Shown piece after piece: positions 1 through 5,176 of a DNA stretch of 10,172 nucleotides (its first letter is position 1; each line of letters begins with the position of its first letter). The stretch spans positions 1 to 10,172 of the forward strand of contig JABUTQ010000259.1 in assembly GCA_021443605.1 (NCBI GenBank), given 5' to 3'. Source of the stretch: Bacteroidales bacterium (GTDB lineage Bacteria > Bacteroidota > Bacteroidia > Bacteroidales > UBA932). A program made the translations under genes and the position numbers. The notes beneath the pieces are model-generated. The model was not told where the DNA came from and ran no database searches. It saw only the letters and a list, made by a program, of their open reading frames with translations.

Positions 1-401
1 ACGCAACGGCGGGCATACGCCGGAAGCCTCTCGCCACCACCACCCGGCCACTCCACATACCATTTGAACAGATCTCCGTGATACGCTTCGTTGTCGGGAA
101 TAACCAGTTCCCAGTTGCCGTTGCCAATCGGTTTCAAGGCATAGTGCTCCTGTTTGCGCCAGCTGTTCATATCACCGATGAGATAAATTTTGTTGGCATT
201 GGGCGCCCATTCCCGGAAATAATATTTGCCATCCTTGTGATGAACGCCATACCAGAGGTGTCCGTTGGCGATATCGGTAAGACAACCCTTGCTCCCTGAA
301 ATTTCATTGCAGGTGCCGATAATCCTCTGCTGCCTTGCAAGAATCTTATCCTTGTAAGGCTCAAGATAGGGATCGCTCTTGAAAATCATTTTTCTATTCA
401 T
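1..401 (-). CDS. glgB: 1,4-alpha-glucan (glycogen) branching enzyme, N-terminal 133 residues, runs off the window
   Basis: Branching enzyme cuts alpha-1,4 chains and rejoins them as alpha-1,6 branches on glycogen in the cytoplasm. Only the N-terminal region is here. It begins MNRKMIFKSDPYLEPY, then carries a CBM48-type beta-sandwich around residues 47-118 with FREWAPNANKIYLIGDMNSW (62-81) and GNWELVIP (95-102), followed by ERLPAYARR (124-132). This pattern resembles the eukaryote-like subfamily (GH13_8; plant SBEII and animal GBE1 have REWAPGA...GDFN.W and RIPAW at these places) more than E. coli GlgB. The catalytic barrel lies outside the window. The start at 401 overlaps the end of xseB by 8 bases (ATGAATAG) and has AAGGAG ten bases upstream. 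Met5 at 389 is the alternative but is badly spaced from that site. It is the last visible gene of the greA-led run. Identity is firm; the subfamily is from memory of the motifs. Confidence 0.93.
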   Translation of the reverse strand, partial: MNRKMIFKSDPYLEPYKDKILARQQRIIGTCNEISGSKGCLTDIANGHLWYGVHHKDGKYYFREWAPNANKIYLIGDMNSWRKQEHYALKPIGNGNWELVIPDNEAYHGDLFKWYVEWPGGGGERLPAYARRC

Positions 402-585
402 CGTCGATAATCTCCTTTAGTTCTTTATCTATTCCGTTGATGCAAGATTTGCAGTATTTGATAAGTTCCATAGCCTTGCGGACATCGTCTGTGATTGATG
501 TCAGCGGGTGTTCGGGGTTCTCGATATCGGCCACGAGCTTCTCAAGCTCGGCAAGGGCCTGTTCGTATGTCAGTTTGTCTTCCAT
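394..585 (-). CDS. xseB: Exodeoxyribonuclease VII small subunit
   Basis: This is the small subunit of exonuclease VII, which degrades single-stranded DNA to short oligonucleotides; several XseB copies bind the coiled-coil region of one XseA. The 63-residue product fits the family: a short lead, LTYEQALAELEKLVADIE as first helix, a short turn (NPEHPLTS), then a second helix ending in CKSCINGIDKELKEIID. The whole protein is a helical hairpin, with no signal peptide or membrane segment. I chose the ATG at 585, which gives a 16-base overlap with the end of xseA. An in-frame GTG at 606 would add seven residues (MRNKTVV) and a 37-base overlap; the family motif does not need them. The gene ends in TAG at 396-394, inside the first codons of glgB, so translational coupling is likely. 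Adjacent xseA confirms the assignment of this short protein. Confidence 0.93.
   Translation of the reverse strand: MEDKLTYEQALAELEKLVADIENPEHPLTSITDDVRKAMELIKYCKSCINGIDKELKEIIDDE
412..417 (-). promoter_or_regulatory. Shine-Dalgarno site for glgB, inside xseB
   Basis: The minus strand reads AAGGAG, then ten bases, then the ATG at 401-399. The same bases encode Lys-Glu near the end of XseB. Strong Shine-Dalgarno sites are uncommon in Bacteroidota, so this one favours the start at 401 over Met5 at 389. Function is inferred. Confidence 0.5.
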
Positions 586-1766
586 AACAACTGTTTTATT
601 TCGCACTCAACCTTGCCGTCTGCAAGGATGAGCTCTATTGTGTCGTTTATTGCCAATTGCTTGGCAGATTGTATTCTGCCTCCATTTTTCAGTGGCAGTG
701 CAAATCCTTTTTTGAGGATGCTTTCGGGATTGAGCGCGCTTACGCGGTATTCCATCAGATCCAGCTTGTGAACCGCGTCCGACTTCTTGGTCTCTATCGC
801 ATTTGCAATCCGTGTCCTGATTAGGTCCAAATGGCCGGAAGCTTCCGATTCCTTTGCCTTGATTGCAAGAAAGAGTCTGTTGGCAATCGAGCTTAAGAAT
901 AAATCTTCCTGCTCAAACGTCTCTATGATAAAATCGGCGAGGGCAGTCGGGGTCTTGACATTCATAAATGCCACCATATCAGCAATATGGTAATCTCTAT
1001 CGTGTCCTATGGCTGTAAAGACGGGGAGGGGGAACTGCGCAATGTTGGCGCAAAGGAGATAGTCGTCGAAGCAGGCGAGGTCTGATACTGCACCACCTCC
1101 GCGGATAATCATCACTGCATCGTATTGTTTCCCGGAATCCCAGATTGTTTCGAGTGCGGCAATGATGCCGGAGGGGGCTTCGTTGCCTTGGAGTGGGGCG
1201 GGGTAGAGGTCTGTCTCGAAACGGAATCCGTAGATGTTGTTATGGAGATGTTTCATAAAATCTCCGTAGCCGGCCGCATTTTGACCCGAGATAATTGCGA
1301 ATCTCCTTGGCAAGGCCGGTAGCTTGAGTAATCGATTCATCTCCATCATCCCTTCAGCCGTGAGCCTTTCGATGGTCTTCTGCCGCTCAAGTTCCATTTT
1401 TCCAACCGTGAAAGTTGGATCTATATCGTTGATTATCAGAGAAAAACCATAAACTTCATTGTATTGTGCCTGTACCCTTACGAGGATATTCATTCCGGCT
1501 TCCAATCGCTGCCCGGTCGTGGTCTCGAAGAATGGGCGTATCATCCGGAATGTGGAATTCCAGATGATACCCTGTGCTTTTGCAGCAATTCCGCCGCGTT
1601 GCTCATCTTTCTCTATCAGAGTGATGTAGCAATGCCCGGCGGAATTTACTTTGATTTCGGAAATTTCAGCGCAAAGCCAGACCGGCTTCGGAAAAGCATC
1701 CTCTATCTTTTGCCGAAGTAACCCGAGTAGTTCTGTCAGGCTCAGGCTATGTCTCTCTTCCGGCAA
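570..1766 (-). CDS. xseA: Exodeoxyribonuclease VII large subunit (TTG start)
   Basis: This is the catalytic subunit of exonuclease VII, a metal-independent single-strand DNA nuclease used in repair and DNA turnover. The 398 residues show an N-terminal OB-fold (about 5-115, with PVWLCAEISEIK at 28-39), the nuclease core (about 120-285) and a coiled-coil plus C-terminal segment. Core motifs are IISGQNAAGYGDF (158-170), RGGGAVSDL (222-230), GHDRDYHIADMVA (254-266) and KTPTALADFI (271-280). D169, R222, H255 and D258 line up with residues reported as essential in E. coli XseA (D155, R205, H238, D241, from memory). The tail LNPESILKKGFAL (345-357) is also typical. It is shorter than the 456-residue E. 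coli protein, mainly in the coiled coil. The start is TTG at 1766, directly after the TAA of the upstream gene in the same frame. The next in-frame ATG (Met75) would destroy the OB-fold. No Shine-Dalgarno site is visible. Confidence 0.96.
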   Translation of the reverse strand: MPEERHSLSLTELLGLLRQKIEDAFPKPVWLCAEISEIKVNSAGHCYITLIEKDEQRGGIAAKAQGIIWNSTFRMIRPFFETTTGQRLEAGMNILVRVQAQYNEVYGFSLIINDIDPTFTVGKMELERQKTIERLTAEGMMEMNRLLKLPALPRRFAIISGQNAAGYGDFMKHLHNNIYGFRFETDLYPAPLQGNEAPSGIIAALETIWDSGKQYDAVMIIRGGGAVSDLACFDDYLLCANIAQFPLPVFTAIGHDRDYHIADMVAFMNVKTPTALADFIIETFEQEDLFLSSIANRLFLAIKAKESEASGHLDLIRTRIANAIETKKSDAVHKLDLMEYRVSALNPESILKKGFALPLKNGGRIQSAKQLAINDTIELILADGKVECEIKQLLWKTN

Positions 1767-2900
1767 TTAAATGTTGTTTTTAATCAATTTTTCAAGCTCT
1801 GACTGATTGTATATGTCGCGTCCGAGGATTTCCCCTTTCTTGGAAATCACGAACATAGTGGGAATCTGAGTGAGATTGTATGAAGCGGCTGCGGGTGAAT
1901 CGATTCCAAGTCCGTCGTTTACACTGATCCAAGGCAATTTCTGAGACCTTACGGTAGTGGCCCAAGATGGCTTGTCGATGTCGAGCGATACTTGATAAAC
2001 CTCCAATCCCTTGTCGTGATATTTTTCATAAATCTCAAGCAGCTCGTTGTTGAACATCTTGTGGTCTTCCTGCCCTACGCTCCAGAAAGAGAGGATGATA
2101 AGCTGACCGCTGAGCGACGAAAGGGGAATCTCCTTGCCGTTGATGTCGGGGAGGGATATCATGGGATAGCTCTGCTCCTGGGCATTGTTGAGCTTATTGG
2201 CGAGCTCTATCTGGTTTTCGCGTCTTTGAATCTCGTCATTCAATGCCAATATAAATTCGGATGAAGGATAAACAGTTGAGAGAGAATCTCTTATGGCTCT
2301 GAATATGAACAGGTCTGTTGTTTGTGCGAAGACCGGTAAGTTTTCGTTGAATTTCTGGAAGAGAGCGGTGGCAGATGTGATTGAGTGGGAATTTGTCATC
2401 ACGGTCTTCAGGAGATTCTTCCTATAGTCTATGTAAAGCTTTGAGGCTTCGGCACTTATCTTTGCCAATTCTGTCTGGTCGTTTGTCAATTCAGCCAAGC
2501 TGTTCAGTTTGCCGAGCTTAGTCATTGCCTCGGCGTATGCTTCGTCAATTAGACGGAGATTTTCAGACTCTTGCGAACCTTCAATAGTGTATTTTCCTGT
2601 TTTTGAGGTTTTTATCGATACGTTGTCCCCGGGGAGAAGCACCATACCCGCGAGTTTTGTCTCGCCGCTGTAGATGTAGTAAAATGCGGGGGCATCGTTT
2701 ACAAGTTTAACCTTGTAGTTGAATGAGCCGTTCTTGTCGGTCTTTATCGTATCTACTATGTTGAGTCTGTTATAGTTGAGTTTGCAGAGCATCACGGTGC
2801 TGTCTTCGAGACCGCTTACAGTCGCATCAATCTTTGCGGAAGGCCCCCCGCAAGAGATGATGCACAATGATGCTATCGCTAATACAATCAGTTTTTTCAT
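1767..2900 (-). CDS. TlpA/DUF4369-like thioredoxin-fold lipoprotein lacking the CXXC cysteines
   Basis: This 377-residue lipoprotein is probably anchored in the cell envelope and faces the periplasm. A type II signal peptide is clear: MKK, a hydrophobic run, then a lipobox IISC with the lipidated Cys17. Residues after it (GGPSAK) show no acidic surface-export motif. About 22-110 is a beta-rich domain like DUF4369, 115-240 is helical, and 243-377 is a thioredoxin/TlpA-like fold (SYPMISLPDINGKEIPLSSL, then LIILSFW). Where the family has FWASWCGPCR, this protein has FWSVGQEDHK (272-281), so both redox cysteines are replaced by Gln277 and His280. The cis-proline motif QIPTMFVI (345-352) is kept. 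Classical thiol-disulfide exchange is therefore not expected; a binding or scaffold role is possible, but the true function is unknown. The start overlaps the HIT gene stop as ATGA, and xseA follows with no gap. Confidence 0.88.
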   Translation of the reverse strand: MKKLIVLAIASLCIISCGGPSAKIDATVSGLEDSTVMLCKLNYNRLNIVDTIKTDKNGSFNYKVKLVNDAPAFYYIYSGETKLAGMVLLPGDNVSIKTSKTGKYTIEGSQESENLRLIDEAYAEAMTKLGKLNSLAELTNDQTELAKISAEASKLYIDYRKNLLKTVMTNSHSITSATALFQKFNENLPVFAQTTDLFIFRAIRDSLSTVYPSSEFILALNDEIQRRENQIELANKLNNAQEQSYPMISLPDINGKEIPLSSLSGQLIILSFWSVGQEDHKMFNNELLEIYEKYHDKGLEVYQVSLDIDKPSWATTVRSQKLPWISVNDGLGIDSPAAASYNLTQIPTMFVISKKGEILGRDIYNQSELEKLIKNNI

Positions 2901-3301
2901 TTGATTCTTTCGTAAGCTGAGGAAATTTCAAGTGCAATCTGTTTGAACTCCTCTTTTGTAAGTTCTTTTTTAGGATTCTTGAAGTTAAGGTCTCCCTCGG
3001 TCTGGAGGGGGACAAGGTGGATGTGTGCGTGCGGAACCTCCATTCCAAGCACTGCGACTCCTACTCTCTTGCAAGGGATTGCCTCCTTGATGGCTTCTGC
3101 AACCTTCTTTGCGAATGCAGTGAGGGCGGCGTAGGTCTTGTCATCGAGGTCGAAAATATAATCAACTTCCTTTTTGGGAATTACAAGGGTGTGTCCCTCT
3201 TTGAGAGGGGCTATGTCCAAAAAAGCATAACACTTGTCCGTCTCTGCTATTTTGTAGGAGGGAATCTCTCCGTTTACAATTCTTGTGAATATTGATGCCA
3301 T
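2897..3301 (-). CDS. HIT-family (histidine triad) protein, probable nucleotide hydrolase
   Basis: Histidine-triad proteins of the Hint/HinT branch hydrolyse nucleoside phosphoramidates and related nucleotide conjugates in the cytoplasm as dimers. The 134 residues match the family's usual length of about 110-140. Visible motifs are SIFTRIVNGEIPSYKIAETD (3-22), FLDIAPLKEGHTLVIPKK (27-44) and the triad HAHIHL with His91, His93 and His95 (His93 expected as nucleophile by family analogy). The zinc-binding cysteines found at the N-terminus of some relatives (CIFC) are absent: the sequence is SIFT. There is no signal peptide. The ATG follows the TAA of greA with no gap, and the stop overlaps the next start as ATGA. 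The physiological substrate cannot be told from the sequence, so I give no specific gene symbol. Confidence 0.95.
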   Translation of the reverse strand: MASIFTRIVNGEIPSYKIAETDKCYAFLDIAPLKEGHTLVIPKKEVDYIFDLDDKTYAALTAFAKKVAEAIKEAIPCKRVGVAVLGMEVPHAHIHLVPLQTEGDLNFKNPKKELTKEEFKQIALEISSAYERIK

Positions 3302-3772
3302 TTAAATCGATATTTCTAAGATTTCAAAATGGAGCACACCTGAAGGGACGTGCACTTCTACGACATCGCCTTTCTTTCTGCCCATCAATGCTTTACCTAT
3401 AGGGGTGGCTGCTGCGAGCTTCCCTTCTCTGAAGTTTGCCTCGCTTTCGCCGACAAGGGTATATTCAAACGTCTGGTTGTTGGCTGTGTTCTTAATTTTG
3501 ACCTTGTTGAGAATCTGCACCTGCTCCGTGCCGAGACGAGACTCGTCAATCACCCTTGCATTTGCAATAGTGTCTTGAAGCTTGGATATCTTGAGCTCAA
3601 GCAGTCCCTGAGCTTCTCTTGCAGCATCGTATTCTGCGTTTTCGCTCAAGTCTCCCTTGTCGCGGGCTTCCGCAATTGCTCTTGATATTACAGGGCGCTG
3701 AGCCACAAGCTGTTCCAGCTCTTTGTTGAGGTCATCCAACCCTTTTTGTGTTAAATAGTGTGTAGTTGCCAT
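3302..3772 (-). CDS. greA: Transcription elongation factor GreA
   Basis: GreA enters the secondary channel of backtracked RNA polymerase and stimulates cleavage of the extruded 3' RNA. From the ATG at 3772 the product has 156 residues, the family's normal size. The N-terminal coiled coil (about 1-77) carries the signature AEARDKGDLSENAEYDAARE (34-53), and the tip acids Asp41 and Glu44 fall at the same numbers as in E. coli GreA. The C-terminal FKBP-like domain (about 80-156) includes TPIGKALMGRKKGDVVEVHVPSG. An in-frame ATG at 3799 would add nine residues (MWDSLIFCN) that do not resemble the family, and it would lie in the loop of the leader hairpin, so I prefer 3772. No Shine-Dalgarno site is visible. 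It is the first gene of the downstream run, with the only plausible promoter region of the window before it. Confidence 0.96.
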   Translation of the reverse strand: MATTHYLTQKGLDDLNKELEQLVAQRPVISRAIAEARDKGDLSENAEYDAAREAQGLLELKISKLQDTIANARVIDESRLGTEQVQILNKVKIKNTANNQTFEYTLVGESEANFREGKLAAATPIGKALMGRKKGDVVEVHVPSGVLHFEILEISI

Positions 3773-3776
3773 ATTA

Positions 3777-3810
3777 CAAAAAATTAAAGAATCCCACATC
3801 TCCGGGACCC
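3777..3810 (-). terminator. Candidate attenuator/terminator hairpin in the greA leader
   Basis: On the minus strand GGGTCCC (3810-3804) can pair with GGGATTC (3795-3789) across an 8-base loop, giving a 7-bp stem with three C-G pairs and two G-U pairs. It is followed by TTTAATTTTTTG (3788-3777), a U-rich tract broken by two A's, ending four bases before the greA ATG. Stem plus U-tract is the layout of an intrinsic terminator, but so close to the start codon it would act as an attenuator in the leader. The stem is only moderately strong. Function is inferred. Confidence 0.35.
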
Positions 3811-3821
3811 TTTCATTAGTC

Positions 3822-3854
3822 TAATATTATTTTCGCAAGTTTGTTGTTATCAAA
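3822..3854 (-). promoter_or_regulatory. Candidate Bacteroidota-type (-33/-7) promoter for greA
   Basis: The minus strand has TTTG (3854-3851), 21 bases, then TAATATTA (3829-3822). The Bacteroidota primary sigma consensus is TTTG at -33 and TAnnTTTG at -7, about 19-21 bases apart. The -33 element matches fully; the -7 element matches four of six fixed positions. Initiation near 3817 would give a leader of about 45 bases containing the hairpin before greA. AT-rich DNA gives such matches by chance, so this is tentative. Confidence 0.35.
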
Positions 3855-3856
3855 GC

Positions 3857-3889
3857 TTTATGGGGCCTGCGAAACACTCTCCCCACAAA
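3857..3889 (-). other. Hairpin-forming inverted repeat between the two gene runs
   Basis: On the minus strand TTTGTGGGG (3889-3881) pairs with CCCCATAAA (3865-3857): nine base pairs with one G-U and a 15-base loop. It lies 26 bases after the stop of the upstream gene and three bases before the candidate -33 element. The G-U pair makes it better on the minus-strand RNA than on the plus. No U-tract follows, so it is not a standard intrinsic terminator; it might stabilise the 3' end of the upstream mRNA. This 142-base gap (3773-3914) shows no other gene. Confidence 0.35.
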
Positions 3890-3914
3890 CTTCACACAAA
3901 GTTAATAAAATAAA

Positions 3915-4292
3915 TTAATATTCTTTGAACTTGGGCTTCAAAATTTCCGAATAGATTATGAGATTTTCGGGATCGATTTTCATCTCATTGTTCTTTACAG
4001 CTTTTTCTGCAGGTTTTATCTCTGGTTCCGGCTGCGCGGATTCAACTTTTTTTGCCTGAGGGCTCGTTTCAGACCTGTTTTTTCTATACTTGCGCTGAAC
4101 ATCTTCAAATTCTTTCCGAACAGTATCCTCTCCGGATATGAATTCTTCCATTTCCTTGTTTCCCAATTCGGAATCCCGCCTTGGAATATTCGGCTCCCTT
4201 TTCGCCTGCTTTTTGGATTCTTTGGAAATCCTCCCGATTATAAATAGTATAAAAACAAAAACTATCCAGAAATCAAAGCCTGCAAGTGTCAT
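3915..4292 (-). CDS. Unrecognised single-span membrane protein with charged tail and conserved-looking C-terminus
   Basis: I cannot assign a function. The 125 residues have one hydrophobic segment (about 7-20, FDFWIVFVFILFII) with almost no residues before it, then a lysine/arginine-rich stretch (21-39), which by the positive-inside rule puts the tail in the cytoplasm. Residues 40-105 are highly charged, probably disordered or partly helical, with a Pro/Glu-rich part (PEPEIKPAE). The last 20 residues (KIDPENLIIYSEILKPKFKEY region) form an ordered-looking peptide. From memory, small Bacteroidota proteins often end in similar IYSEIL motifs next to housekeeping genes, which would fit a tail that docks on a partner. 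It starts as ATGA on the ribF stop, with AAGGAG eight bases upstream, so it is very likely expressed. It is the last gene of the upstream run; the gap follows. Confidence 0.8.
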   Translation of the reverse strand: MTLAGFDFWIVFVFILFIIGRISKESKKQAKREPNIPRRDSELGNKEMEEFISGEDTVRKEFEDVQRKYRKNRSETSPQAKKVESAQPEPEIKPAEKAVKNNEMKIDPENLIIYSEILKPKFKEY

Positions 4293-5176
4293 TTCAGTAT
4301 CTCCTTCGCTTTTTTCTTGTCAATTTCCAATTGAGCCTTCAAGTCGTCGAGCGTGTTGAATTTTATCTCGTCACGAATCCTGCAAACAAATTCCACCCGG
4401 ATATCGAGCCCATAGATAATCTCGTCAAAATCAAGTATATGCGTCTCAATTGTGATTCTTTCGGAATTATCCACCGTTGGCCTGCATCCGATGTTGCAGA
4501 TGCCGTTGTATCTTTTCCCTTCGACATCAACCTTTACGGCATAAACCCCTTTTTCGGGGACAAGTTTCAACGGCTCGTATAGTTGCATGTTCGCAGTGGG
4601 GAATCCGATAGTCCTTCCAATCTTCTTTCCCGAAACCACAACCCCCAAAAGGGGATAATTATAGCCGAGAAGGGAGTTTGCCTTTTCGATATTGCCGGTT
4701 TCTATCAGATTGCGAATCACGGTTGAACTTATCGTATGCTCCCCTTCGGTGAGTGCGCCAACCCTGAAAGCCTCTATGCCGACGGAATCTGCAATCTCTA
4801 ATATGTCGTTTTTCTCCCCTTCGACGCTGCGCCCCAATCTATGGTCATATCCCACTACAAGCAGTTTTGCGCTAAATTTTCCTATGAGATAATTCTGCAC
4901 AAACTCTTTTGCCGTAAGCCTGCTGAACTCCCTGGTGAAATCCACAATCACTATTTCATCCACTCCGAGCTCCTTGAGCATATCCTTTTTCTCTTGAAGA
5001 GATGTGAGGAGCCGCAATTTGTCCGCATCCTGACGCAAAATATTGCGCGGATGCGGCCAAAATGTGACTACTATGCTCTTTTCGCCCCTTGAGCGGGCTG
5101 TTTCGCACAAGCTTTTTATGACCTTTCGGTGGCCGATGTGTACACCATCAAAAAAACCGGTGGTTACTACAGCCAT
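4289..5176 (-). CDS. ribF: Bifunctional riboflavin kinase / FAD synthetase
   Basis: RibF phosphorylates riboflavin to FMN and then adenylylates FMN to FAD in the cytoplasm. The 295 residues contain the nucleotidyltransferase module first: GFFDGVHIGHR (7-17, the HxGH nucleotide-binding motif), TFWPHP (38-43), VGYDHRLGR (108-116) and ISSTVIR (149-155). The kinase module follows with GKKIGRTIGFPTANM (183-197, the ATP/Mg-binding PTAN motif) and IETHILDFD (243-251, with Glu244 in the place of the catalytic acid). The N-terminus is unusually short: the motif begins at residue 7, where relatives usually have about 12-20 residues first. An in-frame TGA four codons upstream of the ATG rules out a longer form. 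The gene overlaps the phosphorylase fusion by 10 bases in another frame and the next gene by ATGA. No Shine-Dalgarno site is visible, so expression probably relies on coupling. Confidence 0.96.
   Translation of the reverse strand: MAVVTTGFFDGVHIGHRKVIKSLCETARSRGEKSIVVTFWPHPRNILRQDADKLRLLTSLQEKKDMLKELGVDEIVIVDFTREFSRLTAKEFVQNYLIGKFSAKLLVVGYDHRLGRSVEGEKNDILEIADSVGIEAFRVGALTEGEHTISSTVIRNLIETGNIEKANSLLGYNYPLLGVVVSGKKIGRTIGFPTANMQLYEPLKLVPEKGVYAVKVDVEGKRYNGICNIGCRPTVDNSERITIETHILDFDEIIYGLDIRVEFVCRIRDEIKFNTLDDLKAQLEIDKKKAKEILK
4301..4306 (-). promoter_or_regulatory. Shine-Dalgarno site for the 125-residue membrane protein
   Basis: AAGGAG on the minus strand lies eight bases before the ATG at 4292-4290, within the last codons of ribF (Ala-Lys-Glu-Ile-Leu-Lys region). 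It supports this start and real translation of a protein that cannot be recognised by homology here. Confidence 0.55.

Noticed and set aside
167..364. 65-codon minus-strand open frame near the window start
   Set aside because: It overlaps the branching enzyme in another frame. The glgB frame is open to the edge and matches CBM48 motifs, so this one is a shadow.
2827..3048. 73-codon minus-strand frame across the HIT/lipoprotein junction
   Set aside because: It is an out-of-frame reading of the HIT gene's 3' part and the lipoprotein signal peptide; both real genes explain the bases.
3857..3889. Intrinsic terminator separating the two gene runs
   Set aside because: The hairpin is present, but the bases after it (GCTTTGATAAC on the minus strand) form no U-tract, so I list it only as a hairpin.
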